From NCBI GenBank assembly GCA_002898075.1, contig BDSV01000107.1:1-42811 (forward strand): a DNA stretch of 42,811 nucleotides, given 5' to 3'. Positions 1 through 9,089 of the stretch are shown piece by piece; position 1 is the first letter of the stretch; each line of letters begins with the position of its first letter. Under the pieces are notes generated by a model that saw nothing but the letters and a program-made list of their open reading frames with translations, made no database searches and was not told the DNA's origin. The position numbers and the translations under genes are program-made. This DNA is from a bacterium BMS3Abin03 (GTDB lineage Bacteria; Bacteroidota; Ignavibacteria; Ignavibacteriales; Ignavibacteriaceae).

Positions 1-81
1 ATCAATCCAGAGTTTAAGTCGTTTGAAATTTCGAACTTGTTATTTATTTGAGACTTACAGTTACTTGGAAATTCAATACTG

Positions 82-2490
82 CTAATAGCGCTCACCGGTA
101 CGCAGGTTAACTAGCAGCACCAAGCCGTAAGCCACCGCAGCAAATACCATCACCCAAACAAATCCCATTTCAACTGCTACAATTGTTGCAAGTACCGCGC
201 TGACAACAGAAAATATTCCGTTTATTCCCCATGCCCATGGTACCTGTACATCGTTTTTTGAAGAGAGCAATCTTAAACCCAGAGGGAAAGGCATTCCCAT
301 AAAAAATGCTATCGGAGATATTAGAAATGTTGTAAAGATTATCTTGGTTGTTAAACTAAAAATTATAGTCGTTCTTAAAAGGGATGAGAGAAAAATTGCA
401 TAAAGTATCAATGAAATAATAATTAAAAAGACTATTCCTATTATCCGGTTTTGCTTAGCGTTTAGTTTTTGAGAGACAAGACTTCCGAAACCGGATGATA
501 TAAGCATTAAGCTGATAACTGCGGCGGCGGCATAGATAACATTCCCGAAGTATAAAGTGAAGCGCTGGATAAAAATTATTTCAACAAACATATAACCTAT
601 CCCGATTCCGCCGAAATAAATGAATGTACCAAGTTTATTTGTGCCCGTCCAGCCGATTTTAAAAAGCGGGAGAATAATTAATAAAAAAGCAAATAAAACA
701 ATTTGAATAAAAGTTAAATAAAGAAGAATGTACCCGACTTCAAAAAACGGAACGGCTTGCCTGCCGAATAATCTGGAAAGCTGCGATACACTTTTCCATT
801 GGAGGAATTGTGAAAAGTAAGGTTTATTATCTGTCGCCGGTCTTATGTTGAAAGCATATTCAGAATAAAGCTTTTCTCTTTCTGCGCGGGATGAAAGAAT
901 TTTGTCGATGTAAACATAAAACGATTTGTCACGGAGACTGTTAAACTGTTCTCTTTCGGAATCACTAACTCCCGGAAGAATAACAGGATCGAAATTCATT
1001 TCTTTACAATACTCCCGGATATCAAATATTTCTTTTTGCGTTAAAGCCGAACGTTTGATTAAAAACGTTATAATGTTCCAGTTCTTTATAGCAGCAATAT
1101 AATCCTTCGCATTTTCAATCCCCCGGTCCGACAGCATTTCTGTTAACGTGGCTAAAATTTTAAGCGGCTTTCTGTATGGATAATCTATCCAGGTTGAAAT
1201 AGACAGGACACCTTCGTCATCCAACCTTCCCCACATTTCGTTAAAAGCTTCTTTGGTTAAAATGTATTGTTCCTGCAAAGCAAACAATCCGGATGTTCCT
1301 CCGAAAGAACCGATAACAGGAAGGGTGATGAGATCGAATTTTGATGAGGATTTCAGAAGATATGTCCTCGGGGAAATGCTGTTTAATTTTACTCCCTTTC
1401 TGTTATATACCGAATCAACTTCCACTTGCAGCTTTTTCATTAAAAGTTTAGTTACTGCTTTATTCGGTTCGACGGCGATGATGTTAGTTGCATTATTACT
1501 GATTGCCTGCCAGATTAATCGTCCCGTGCCGGCGCCAAGAATCAGCACATCTTTTCTCCTGTTTATAAAATACGGGATGAATTCAGTTGTGTATTTTAAA
1601 TAATTCAGAGAGTCGGCTTTAAGAGAAACAAGCGGTCCGAACCAGTTGCCGTTATTGAATACTGCGTTGTTCACCGAAACCTGGTTCGGGTATTTAATAC
1701 TCAATCCCGGTGCGTACCTGATGTAAGGCGAGGCAACAATATCAATTAAACCATAAGGGCTGCTTTCTTTCTCAATAATTTTTGTATCGGGTAGATTTAA
1801 TATTTTCGATAGCGCTTTGTATTCCGAAAGCTTTAAATCCGGTGGAATCATGAAACTGTAAACCACTACTGCTACGGATAATGTGATAACAATAGCAAAA
1901 CCGGATCGTAATTTTTTCGGGACGGCAACAAGCCCCGCGGCAACAGCCATTATAGATATTAAAGCCGGAAGTTTCTCCGGGAAGAAATACCACATAAGAA
2001 TGATTGCTGCAAGACTTCCTATTCCCGAGCCGAGCATATTGGCAAAGTATAGTAAGCCGATTTTATTAATGTGTTTTACAAAGATTAATCCTATTGCAAG
2101 GGCACCGAAAAAAAATGGAAGGAAAAAGAGAAGATAAGTTGTAAGCAGCCGCCATGCATTTGTGTAGTCTGAGAATAAACGGTAAGAGTCAAATCTTATT
2201 AATGATGATTGTGAAATTCCGACAACAACTGCCATCAGCAATCCTGAAAGAATCATTAATACGGGAAGAAGGGAATCGATATTCTTAAGTAAAAACTTTC
2301 TGAATATTGCAATGAAAGTTCCCGCGGCACCGAAACCCAGCAAAGCAACTGAAATAATCATATAAGCAAAGTGATACCACTGTACAATGGATAATATCTG
2401 GATAAGTGCTATTTGATAAGCAATTATCGCGATCGAGATTAGAACCAATGAAACGGAAAGCTTTGCAAGATGTGTATAGCTGTTTATCAA
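82..2490 (-). CDS. Polytopic membrane protein with spermidine-synthase-like methyltransferase domain
   Basis: An 802-residue protein with hydrophobic segments in residues about 8-215, a soluble Rossmann methyltransferase/spermidine-synthase-like domain around residues 300-560, and a second membrane part from about 590 to the end. The nucleotide-binding glycine motif VLILGAGTGRL is at about 315-325, followed by an acidic strand end (AVEPNK). This membrane-SpeE-like-membrane layout is known in bacterial spermidine synthase-like proteins of unproven substrate; I would not call it a true spermidine synthase. The start is a TTG whose bases overlap the TGA stop of the upstream isoaspartyl methyltransferase gene, with an AGAGGGG Shine-Dalgarno just before it, so the two are probably translationally coupled. 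The next in-frame Met is more than 40 residues in and would remove a membrane segment. Confidence 0.8.
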   Translation of the reverse strand: MINSYTHLAKLSVSLVLISIAIIAYQIALIQILSIVQWYHFAYMIISVALLGFGAAGTFIAIFRKFLLKNIDSLLPVLMILSGLLMAVVVGISQSSLIRFDSYRLFSDYTNAWRLLTTYLLFFLPFFFGALAIGLIFVKHINKIGLLYFANMLGSGIGSLAAIILMWYFFPEKLPALISIMAVAAGLVAVPKKLRSGFAIVITLSVAVVVYSFMIPPDLKLSEYKALSKILNLPDTKIIEKESSPYGLIDIVASPYIRYAPGLSIKYPNQVSVNNAVFNNGNWFGPLVSLKADSLNYLKYTTEFIPYFINRRKDVLILGAGTGRLIWQAISNNATNIIAVEPNKAVTKLLMKKLQVEVDSVYNRKGVKLNSISPRTYLLKSSSKFDLITLPVIGSFGGTSGLFALQEQYILTKEAFNEMWGRLDDEGVLSISTWIDYPYRKPLKILATLTEMLSDRGIENAKDYIAAIKNWNIITFLIKRSALTQKEIFDIREYCKEMNFDPVILPGVSDSEREQFNSLRDKSFYVYIDKILSSRAEREKLYSEYAFNIRPATDNKPYFSQFLQWKSVSQLSRLFGRQAVPFFEVGYILLYLTFIQIVLFAFLLIILPLFKIGWTGTNKLGTFIYFGGIGIGYMFVEIIFIQRFTLYFGNVIYAAAAVISLMLISSGFGSLVSQKLNAKQNRIIGIVFLIIISLILYAIFLSSLLRTTIIFSLTTKIIFTTFLISPIAFFMGMPFPLGLRLLSSKNDVQVPWAWGINGIFSVVSAVLATIVAVEMGFVWVMVFAAVAYGLVLLVNLRTGERY

Positions 2491-3182
2491 TTTCCCCTCT
2501 TAAACGGAACGAAGAGAACCGGCAGTAATGCTTTAGTGGTTATATCTTCGCCTTTTTTCTCTACCAAAATCAGGTTTTGATTTAAGAAGGGTGAGCCGAC
2601 CGGGATAATCATTTTCCCTCCGTCCTTTAGTTGTTCAATTAATGGCGGAGGAATATATTCTGCTGCTGCAGTAACTATAATGGCATCGAAAGGGGCATGT
2701 TCTTTCCAGCCGTAGTAACCGTCGGCGTTTTTACAGGTAACGTTTTTATAACCGAGGTCACGCAATCTCTTGCTCGAGCTATTATAAAGCTCGGTAATAA
2801 TTTCGATTGTATAAACTTCGCTAACTATTTCCGAAAGCACCGCGGCTTGGTAGCCCGATCCCGTACCGATTTCCAGCACTTTGTATTCGGGTTTCGGATC
2901 GATAGCTGCTGTCATATATGCAACTATATATGGCTGTGATATTGTTTGCCCGTAACCAATGGGGAGCGGATCATCATCGTAAGCACGGTTAACAAGATTT
3001 GGCGGCACAAATTTATGGCGTGGAACGGCTGTCATTGCTTTAAGCGTCGGCTGATTGTTAATTCCCCTGTATTCAATCTGCTGCTTTACCATTGCTTCTC
3101 TGTCGTTTTTGTACTTATCGTTCTGTGCAAAACATGTATACGCAAAGATGATTACGAGAATAAAGCGGAATATGTAATTCAT
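2487..3182 (-). CDS. pcm: Protein-L-isoaspartate O-methyltransferase, exported form
   Basis: A 231-residue PCMT-family SAM methyltransferase that repairs isoaspartyl residues in damaged proteins. The family hallmarks are the substrate-loop sequence GYGQTISQPYIVAYMT and the SAM motif VLEIGTGSGYQAA, with a later DAIIVTAAAEYIPPPLIEQL stretch typical of the family. Residues 1-19 (MNYIFRFILVIIFAYTCFAQ) form a signal peptide ending near FAQ, so this copy is likely periplasmic, unlike the classical cytosolic enzyme. The gene is first of a two-gene unit: its stop overlaps the start of the membrane methyltransferase-like gene. Enzyme family is secure; periplasmic location is inferred from the leader. 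Confidence 0.92.
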   Translation of the reverse strand: MNYIFRFILVIIFAYTCFAQNDKYKNDREAMVKQQIEYRGINNQPTLKAMTAVPRHKFVPPNLVNRAYDDDPLPIGYGQTISQPYIVAYMTAAIDPKPEYKVLEIGTGSGYQAAVLSEIVSEVYTIEIITELYNSSSKRLRDLGYKNVTCKNADGYYGWKEHAPFDAIIVTAAAEYIPPPLIEQLKDGGKMIIPVGSPFLNQNLILVEKKGEDITTKALLPVLFVPFKRGN

Positions 3183-3272
3183 AAAAACTCCTGCTACTAC
3201 TCTTGTAACAAATTAATCAAAAAGGAATACAAACGCTATAATTATTTTTTGTATAAATCGTTTTTATGAATA

Positions 3273-3512
3273 GTGTATATTCTTTTTACGAGAAGAATTG
3301 AGCTTTACCCAAATTATCCCAACCCGCTTAATCCAACAACAAACATCGGATTTCAAATTTCAGAATCCGGTTTTGTTGAGTTAAAAGTATTTGATTTACT
3401 CGGGAAAGAAGTAAAAATGATTGTGAGTGAAAATATGTCACCGGGAATTTATTTATATCAATTAAGAAGCGGTACTTTTTTACAGATAAGAAAATTGATT
3501 TTACTTCGATGA
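3273..3512 (+). pseudogene. Orphan type IX secretion C-terminal sorting domain (relic)
   Basis: The frame encodes only the type A sorting tail found at the ends of T9SS cargo: LYPNYPNPLNPTTNIGFQI, then LKVFDLLGKEV and GIYLYQLRSG, ending RKLILLR. There is no signal peptide, no passenger domain and no good start codon (the open frame begins at a GTG with no ribosome site). It therefore reads as the 3' remnant of a deleted secreted-protein gene. An 8-bp hairpin at 3554-3581 lies just downstream. Confidence 0.75.
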
Positions 3513-3655
3513 TGAATAATTGTTAACATTGAATTCTTAAAAATTCTACATTTATAAACTGGGTAACCATGAACAGTTTATTGTGTTTGCTTCAAATGTT
3601 TGCTTTTCTTATGTTCGCTTAGACATGAACAAAATTATTTTAAGATAAGACTTTC

Positions 3656-4072
3656 ATGCACGAAGTATTAGTTACAATTGCAACCTATGCTGCTGCTGCA
3701 GATGCATATATTGCAAAAGGAATTTTAGAGTCAGCCGGAATCACCTGTTTCATATTTGATGAAAACATGAGCTTTGTCTATTCAAATGCCGTTGGCGGAA
3801 TCAAGCTTAAAATACCGAGCAGCCAACGGTTTTTAGCAAAAGAAATATTAAAGCAAACCGGCGAATCTATTCCGGAAGAAGATTACAAAAAGGTTTATGA
3901 GTGTCCGCGATGTGGTTCGTCGGAAGTAGAATTTAAAAAGAGTTCGATAATCATTTCACTTTTAGCATCACTTTTATCTGTATTACACATTCCCCCCGTA
4001 AAGAACAAATTAAAATGTAAGATGTGCGGGTTCAACTGGGAAGCTGATCACACAGAAAAAATAATAAAGTAA
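3656..4072 (+). CDS. DUF2007-domain protein with C-terminal zinc ribbon
   Basis: A 138-residue cytoplasmic protein. Residues about 1-70 match the DUF2007 pattern (putative signal-transducing fold related to PII-like ferredoxin folds): EVLVTIATYAAAADAYIAKG followed by LESAGITCFIFDE. Residues about 82-131 contain two CxxC knuckles (YECPRCGSS and LKCKMCGFNW), a zinc-ribbon separated by a hydrophobic stretch. Function is not established for the family. The gene converges on the APC permease with only six bases between stop codons. Confidence 0.75.
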   Translation: MHEVLVTIATYAAAADAYIAKGILESAGITCFIFDENMSFVYSNAVGGIKLKIPSSQRFLAKEILKQTGESIPEEDYKKVYECPRCGSSEVEFKKSSIIISLLASLLSVLHIPPVKNKLKCKMCGFNWEADHTEKIIK

Positions 4073-4078
4073 GTTCTA

Positions 4079-5821
4079 TCAAATAATTAATCTCACGCCG
4101 CCAAGCTCTTCAACTTTATATGGAAAACGATCGCCGGGGGAGCCGATAAACATAAAGTTAATCGGGATGTTCCATTTTTTAGATAACTCTTTAACTAACT
4201 TGGGACCAAACTTACCTTTTATAGGAACGAATTCAATCTCTATTTGAGGGTATTCTCTGTTCAGCACATCGAGATCACTTAAAAACTTATCATCAACTTT
4301 TTCTTTGTCTTCCAGAACGTTAACTATTTTTAACCTGTTAGTTTGTTCGTTTTCCTTAATATACAGCATAACTTTATTTAAAGTGGCAACATCATCATCC
4401 TTAGAAAAGAAAACAAACTCCTGTGAGTTTATGCGCTCAATAGTTTCTAAAATATTTTTATTCGTATTTAATACGAATTTTCTGATCGGTTCGAACAAAT
4501 AGCGAATTAATGATAAAGTTAATCTTAGTATGATTGTACGTTTAAGCATAATGACGACAACCAGGATTGTGGGAATGAAATATTGGAAAAACACAATGAG
4601 GATTTTAGGACGCATAAGGGCATTACCGATTATTGCAAGAATTACCGCAGCGGCAGCAATTAAAATTGCAGGCCAGGATGCCTTTTCCGGTCTTGGAAGT
4701 TTTGAGCGTTTTATTTTTAACAATGCATTACCGATAGCGAACAATACCATTACAGACAGGAAGGAAACTGTATAAACACCAGCCAGCGCAGTCAATAGAC
4801 CTTTTGTTATTAAAAGTATTGAAACGCAAAGAAGGAAAAACATAAATATTATTCTATATGAACTCCCTCTGTTATTTTTCTTTAAAAGAAACTGAGGCAT
4901 AACTCTGTCAAGAGTCATTCTTTCAATCAGTCCGGTTACACCGACATACGAAGTGAGTACCGCACCACTTAAAACTAATGCGGCATCAACCGATATTAAA
5001 ACAGCAAGCCACTTACCTCCCGCTATGTTACCCATAAAAGAAAGTAACGCTTCTTTATTCCCTTCCACATTTGGAATTTTTATAAGTGCCAAAGCGAGGA
5101 AAGCCATTAATGGATTAAAAATAGTTACTACAATCCACATGTTTCGTAATGTTTTGGGGAACACACCCGGTGCTTGTTCTTCAACATAGTTTGAGGAGCT
5201 TTCAAACCCTGATATACCAAGCATTGCCGCAGAAAACCCGAAGAATAATGCGGTTAACAGAGTACCTTTAACAGGTGTTTGATAGTTTTCAAATAAAACA
5301 CCAAGCCCATTATTAGCAATAAACAAAAAAGATAACAGTGCTAAGATTGTTAACGATACAAGATGCGTTATAAAAATTACAACAGCTACTTTCGATGATT
5401 CACCGATACCATAAATTGTTAATCCCATAAAAAATGCCAACAATAATATTGTAGCAATTATAACGGGTAAGCTGCCCCATAAACTGTTAACATAATGCAT
5501 TGCCTCGCTTGCAGATATTACAGCGGTTGCGATATATGATAAAAGCGTTAAAGTAGCTGCTAATGATGCAGTTGATTTACTTGTTGTGTTTAACAGTGCG
5601 TTATATGCACCGCCGTTTAAAGGGATGGCGCCGACAACTTCACCGTATATTTTACGGTAAAGAAATAAAATTGCTGCAACCATCAATAATGCAATCCAGG
5701 CATACTGTCCGGCATAAAGTATTGAGAGAGCGGATACATACAAACAAGATGAGCTAATATCGTTACCGCAGATTGCAGTTGCGGCTAATTCTTTGAGTTT
5801 TTTTACTTTAACTTGTGCCAA
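4079..5821 (-). CDS. APC-superfamily amino acid permease with C-terminal soluble domain
   Basis: A 580-residue transporter with about 12 hydrophobic segments in residues 10-440. The first helix region carries the glycine/serine-rich ICGNDISSSCLY sequence and a later GGAYNALLN motif, both as expected for APC permeases. Residues about 450-580 are a hydrophilic tail resembling a universal-stress-protein-like fold (LKIVNVLEDKEKVDDKFL; MFIGSPGDRFPYKVEELGG), an arrangement seen in some bacterial APC permeases. Substrate cannot be read from the sequence; an amino acid or related amine is likely. It is transcribed alone, convergent with the DUF2007 gene. Confidence 0.85.
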   Translation of the reverse strand: MAQVKVKKLKELAATAICGNDISSSCLYVSALSILYAGQYAWIALLMVAAILFLYRKIYGEVVGAIPLNGGAYNALLNTTSKSTASLAATLTLLSYIATAVISASEAMHYVNSLWGSLPVIIATILLLAFFMGLTIYGIGESSKVAVVIFITHLVSLTILALLSFLFIANNGLGVLFENYQTPVKGTLLTALFFGFSAAMLGISGFESSSNYVEEQAPGVFPKTLRNMWIVVTIFNPLMAFLALALIKIPNVEGNKEALLSFMGNIAGGKWLAVLISVDAALVLSGAVLTSYVGVTGLIERMTLDRVMPQFLLKKNNRGSSYRIIFMFFLLCVSILLITKGLLTALAGVYTVSFLSVMVLFAIGNALLKIKRSKLPRPEKASWPAILIAAAAVILAIIGNALMRPKILIVFFQYFIPTILVVVIMLKRTIILRLTLSLIRYLFEPIRKFVLNTNKNILETIERINSQEFVFFSKDDDVATLNKVMLYIKENEQTNRLKIVNVLEDKEKVDDKFLSDLDVLNREYPQIEIEFVPIKGKFGPKLVKELSKKWNIPINFMFIGSPGDRFPYKVEELGGVRLII

Positions 5822-6053
5822 TAATCTTATGCATTACTAATTAAATTCCAAAGTAGTAATTTATTAAAAAAATTTATGGTGTTATAATTAATCTTTCCGG
5901 ATTGAGAGTTCACTGATTTATGGAGTTATCTTAATTTTGTAAAAGGTGTATATAAGGGGTAAAACAACTGCCGGAAAGAATAAAGATAAAACCGGTGAGT
6001 ACATATTTTTTCCGTACAAATAGATAATATCAGTATCGTAGTAAAATTCTTTT

Positions 6054-6061
6054 TATCTTTG
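6054..6061 (+). promoter_or_regulatory. Candidate -7 promoter element for the EamA gene
   Basis: TATCTTTG matches the TAnnTTTG -7 consensus described for Bacteroidota and ends five bases before the ATG at 6067. If used, the transcript would be leaderless or nearly so, which would fit the lack of a Shine-Dalgarno sequence. No clear -33 TTTG is visible, so this is tentative. The rest of the 5822-6066 gap shows nothing else I can name. Confidence 0.4.
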
Positions 6062-6066
6062 AGTAA

Positions 6067-6984
6067 ATGACATTACAAATTAGTAAGCACCTCAAAGCAA
6101 TTCTTCTTGCTCTGCTGGTTACCTTCCTCTGGTCGACCTCTTTTATTTTAATAAAATGGGGATTGGCTGAAATACCGCCCCTAACTTATGCCGGACTAAG
6201 ATACAGTCTGGCTTTTTTGTGTCTGTTCCCTTTTGCATTTAACAGAAAAAACAAAGCAGTTATTAAAACTCTAACTAAAAATGATTGGTTTAAACTCATT
6301 TTATACGGCTTATTATTTATCGCTTTCACACAGGGAACAATGTTTATGGGCTTGCAGTTGCTCCCCGCAGTAACGGTTAGCTTATGGTTAAATTTTACTC
6401 CGATTATTGTTGCAATTATGGCAATCTTTTTCCTGCGTGAATATCCCACCGTTCTTCAATGGGGAGGTGCAATATTGTTTATTGTCGGAATACTAATATA
6501 CTTTTTCCCAATTTCTTTAAACGAATCACAGGGGCTTGGATTAATAATTATGACAATCGGAGTCTTTGCCAATTCATCATCATCGGTGTTGGGGAGAGAC
6601 ATAAACCGTTCGGGAAGAATGAACCCGTTAGTGGTTACTGTAATCAGCATGGGATTCGGCTCGATAGTTCTTTTGGCGGCGGGAATTATTATTCAGGGAC
6701 TCCCGCCGATAAGCACACAAAATCTTTTATATCTTTTATGGCTTGCCGTAATAAACACTGCTTTTGCTTTTGTAATCTGGAATCACACACTCCGGACTCT
6801 AACCGCAATGGAATCGAGTATAATTAACGGAACTATGCTTATACAAATTGCAATTCTTGCATGGATATTTTTAGGTGAAGGCATTTCTCTGCAGGAAGTT
6901 ACCGGGATGGCGATTGCTGTGGTTGGTGCGGTGCTGGTACAATTAAAGAATAGTAGTACACTAACCTTCCGAAAAAATAAATGA
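6067..6984 (+). CDS. EamA/DMT-family exporter
   Basis: A 305-residue inner-membrane protein with ten hydrophobic helices forming two EamA repeats. The first repeat has the typical TFLWSTSFILIKWGL and PPLTYAGLRYSLAFLCLFP sequences; the second ends with WIFLGEGISLQEVTGMAIAV, the hallmark GExh...GxxLI region of drug/metabolite transporters. Members export metabolites or amino acids; substrate is unknown here. It stands alone between a divergent permease and a repeat element. Confidence 0.88.
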   Translation: MTLQISKHLKAILLALLVTFLWSTSFILIKWGLAEIPPLTYAGLRYSLAFLCLFPFAFNRKNKAVIKTLTKNDWFKLILYGLLFIAFTQGTMFMGLQLLPAVTVSLWLNFTPIIVAIMAIFFLREYPTVLQWGGAILFIVGILIYFFPISLNESQGLGLIIMTIGVFANSSSSVLGRDINRSGRMNPLVVTVISMGFGSIVLLAAGIIIQGLPPISTQNLLYLLWLAVINTAFAFVIWNHTLRTLTAMESSIINGTMLIQIAILAWIFLGEGISLQEVTGMAIAVVGAVLVQLKNSSTLTFRKNK

Positions 6985-7054
6985 AGTGATTATACGGCGA
7001 TTTAGATTACCAAAAGATTTAGAACGACCAATTATATCCATAAATTTAATATGA

Positions 7055-7198
7055 AGAGGCTGTTGTAAAAGCTCTAATTTTTGTGTCATTCCCGTGGAAA
7101 CGGGAATCTAAAGCCCTTAAAATAAAATGGATTCCCACTTTCCCCGCTAAATCAGGAGGAATGACAGTCCTGTAATATTTACTTTTAAAACAGCATCT
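7055..7198. repeat. MITE-like element 1 (GGCTGT...AAAAG ends) holding a paired palindrome
   Basis: The left end AGAGGCTGTTGTAAAAG (7055-7071) and the reverse complement of the right end, AGATGCTGTTTTAAAAG (7182-7198), agree at 15 of 17 positions. Inside lies a doublet of palindromic arms: GTC at 7085, arm ATTCCC-N8-GGGAAT at 7088-7107, a 23-nt spacer, and an inverted arm at 7131-7162 ending in GAC. There is no coding capacity. A clear target-site duplication was not found. It fills most of the gap between the EamA gene and the PEGA lipoprotein gene. Confidence 0.65.
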
Positions 7199-7252
7199 AA
7201 TAAACCATATCAATAAAGTGTAAGTTTGCCAACAGGCAATACACTCAGAATA

Positions 7253-8017
7253 TTAAAAGCGGTTATCGAGAACAGTATTGTTGTAATACCATTGGACTTC
7301 AACCCAGGCAGGTTCCCCGGGTACGCCGCCGCCCCAGTTAACTATTTTAAGTTTTGAGTAATGACCATCGTGATCGTATAGAAAGACGTAATTAGTTTCT
7401 CTATCGCTAATATTATTCGTCCACGTTCCGGTATTTCTTATAGGTGAATCTTCACCGTCGAAAAGATTTGAACCGGAACCAACCCGGAAATCTGTCTCCC
7501 GGATTAAATTTGGGTTAAGATCGGCGCTCTGAACCAGGAACCCCTGCCCGCCGGTTCCGGTAGTAGAATAATAAATATCCACACTGTCTTTTTGATTAGA
7601 AGAAATTCCATAGGCATTTCCGCTTGAAAGGTCTAATCCGCTTGGCTCCGATGCTGTTGTTCCTTCTGTTTCGTAAATTTTTACCGGACCATATAATGTT
7701 GTCATAATATTCGAGACAAGCACTATATTAGTAACAATACTCGTCTGACCACCTGTAACGCTAATCGCAAAAGTCGTATCGTTATATTCCTGCAATTTTA
7801 AAGTTACATTATGTATTCCTTCATTAACATTTTTAATTGTATCCGGGGTTATTTGAGATGTGTTCACACCATCCAGCCATATTTCTGCCCCTGAAGGATT
7901 TGAAGTAATGTAGATACTTCCCGGTTGTGCCGGGGCAACTGTATCGTTATTTGAATCGCAAGAGGTTATAAGTAACCCGCTAAAAAAGATTATTGGTATA
8001 AGAATTAGTTTTTTCAT
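7253..8017 (-). CDS. PEGA-domain lipoprotein
   Basis: A 254-residue predicted lipoprotein: signal sequence with lipobox LLITSCDS (Cys near residue 20). Residues about 34-100 form a PEGA domain (GSIYITSNPSGAEIWLDG, then NVNEGIHNVTLKL), a small beta fold common on surface proteins. The remaining ~150 residues are Asn/Gly/Ser rich, with no family I recognise (SNQKDSVDIYYSTTGTGG; VNWGGGVPGEPAWVEVQWYY). It follows the 171-residue lipoprotein gene after only two bases, so they form an operon. Surface location is inferred from the lipobox. Confidence 0.8.
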   Translation of the reverse strand: MKKLILIPIIFFSGLLITSCDSNNDTVAPAQPGSIYITSNPSGAEIWLDGVNTSQITPDTIKNVNEGIHNVTLKLQEYNDTTFAISVTGGQTSIVTNIVLVSNIMTTLYGPVKIYETEGTTASEPSGLDLSSGNAYGISSNQKDSVDIYYSTTGTGGQGFLVQSADLNPNLIRETDFRVGSGSNLFDGEDSPIRNTGTWTNNISDRETNYVFLYDHDGHYSKLKIVNWGGGVPGEPAWVEVQWYYNNTVLDNRF

Positions 8018-8019
8018 TG

Positions 8020-8535
8020 TTATTTTCCTTTATTCAAGTTAAATGAAAATTTTGAACCATCGACATCCATAGTAAAAGTACCGGAATAATTATCAGCATC
8101 CACTGATAAATTTCCATTGTACTTTCCCTGGTAGCGGCTGTGTAGCTGATCTGTCATTATCATCTTCATTGTTGTCGGGCTAAAAGAACCTTTCACCTCC
8201 TGGTTAATCGGCTGCCTGTAATTAATGGATATTTTACCGGAAAAATTGCTGTCGGTTTGTACAGTTATGTTCAACACTGTAGCTCTCCCATCAAACGTTC
8301 CTGTCCATTTACCTTTTATATCCGGTATTGAAATTTTTGTTTCAACAACCGGTTTATTTTCGCCGGTATTGATGTCGCCGGAGGGTTTATCCGGTGTTAC
8401 AACTTTAGTTTTAATCTCATCCCGCGGCTTTTCGGATTTTCCCGGCTTATTTTCACATCCCGAATATATTATTGTTGTCAGGATAATTAAAACAGCAAAA
8501 GAACTTTTAAAGAATATGTATTTTCTCATTTTCAT
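8020..8535 (-). CDS. Lipoprotein of unknown function
   Basis: A 171-residue protein with a lipobox (IIYSGCEN; Cys about 27), a Lys/Pro/Glu-rich linker to about residue 70, and a C-terminal beta-rich domain from IKGKWTGTFDGRATVLNI to FSFNLNKGK. The domain resembles small lipocalin-like or protease-inhibitor-like barrels (KWTG...G.F....M), but I do not assign a family. It is first in a tight two-gene unit with the PEGA lipoprotein. Confidence 0.75.
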   Translation of the reverse strand: MKMRKYIFFKSSFAVLIILTTIIYSGCENKPGKSEKPRDEIKTKVVTPDKPSGDINTGENKPVVETKISIPDIKGKWTGTFDGRATVLNITVQTDSNFSGKISINYRQPINQEVKGSFSPTTMKMIMTDQLHSRYQGKYNGNLSVDADNYSGTFTMDVDGSKFSFNLNKGK

Positions 8536-8875
8536 TTTTTTTTATAATCGTAAAATCAGTGTTATGTAAAATAAATAATATATGGTACCAGAACAAGATT
8601 CTGCAAATTAGTGTTATGATTTGTTCATGCTATAACTTTAAAACTATACCGGGGCGAAGATTATTGTTTGTGTAATTGGCTGGCGTAAAAACTTATTGCC
8701 GTGAATGTGCTGATTTTACTTTCCATAGTCAGATTAAAATGAAAAAGTATTGGGTTTTGATACTTGCATGGTTATTTTCATTTCATAAAAATATTTATGA
8801 ATTGAAAGTTTATCAAGCAAACGAAATCATAAAAAATATTTTCCAAAAGATAAATTGCAATTTGTCTAAGCCGGC

Positions 8876-8950
8876 AAAGCAGATGAGATAAGAGACAAAG
8901 TTAAAAAGTACGGTGAAGTAACCGGGAAGAAAATTACTGATGATGGGTTT
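8876..8950 (+). pseudogene. Short 3' gene remnant sharing a repeat with 12170-12203
   Basis: A frame closed on its 5' side by a stop reads AGKADEIRDKVKKYGEVTGK and then KITDDGF before a TAG, directly followed by a strong hairpin. The first 34 bases (8876-8909) recur at 12170-12203 with 30 identities. This looks like the tail of a lost gene, but I cannot name it. The rest of the 8536-9089 gap shows no gene; an open frame at 8676-8891 has no coding features. Confidence 0.4.
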
Positions 8951-8951
8951 T

Positions 8952-8984
8952 AGATATGCCATATATAAAAGATATGGCATATCT
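8952..8984 (+). terminator. Hairpin terminator after the 3' gene remnant
   Basis: A perfect 13-bp stem (AGATATGCCATAT at 8952-8964 with its complement at 8972-8984) and a 7-base loop, followed by TGTTTA. It overlaps the stop codon of the remnant frame. It may act in both directions, since the FG-GAP gene ends at 9090 on the other strand. Confidence 0.6.
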
Positions 8985-9089
8985 TGTTTATCAATCTCAC
9001 TTGTTTCTATTAAATACTGTTCTTCTTAATTTCATTTGACACATCTCTTGTTTTTCGAAATTTATAACTTTTTGAGGTGCCAAATGGCA

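Noticed and set aside
1253-1603. Antisense open frames within the membrane methyltransferase-like and other long genes
   Set aside because: They are shadows of strong coding sequence on the opposite strand, with no family-like content.
8676-8891. 71-residue open frame on the plus strand
   Set aside because: No ribosome site, no family-like sequence, and it overlaps out of frame the more gene-like 3' remnant; treated as chance.
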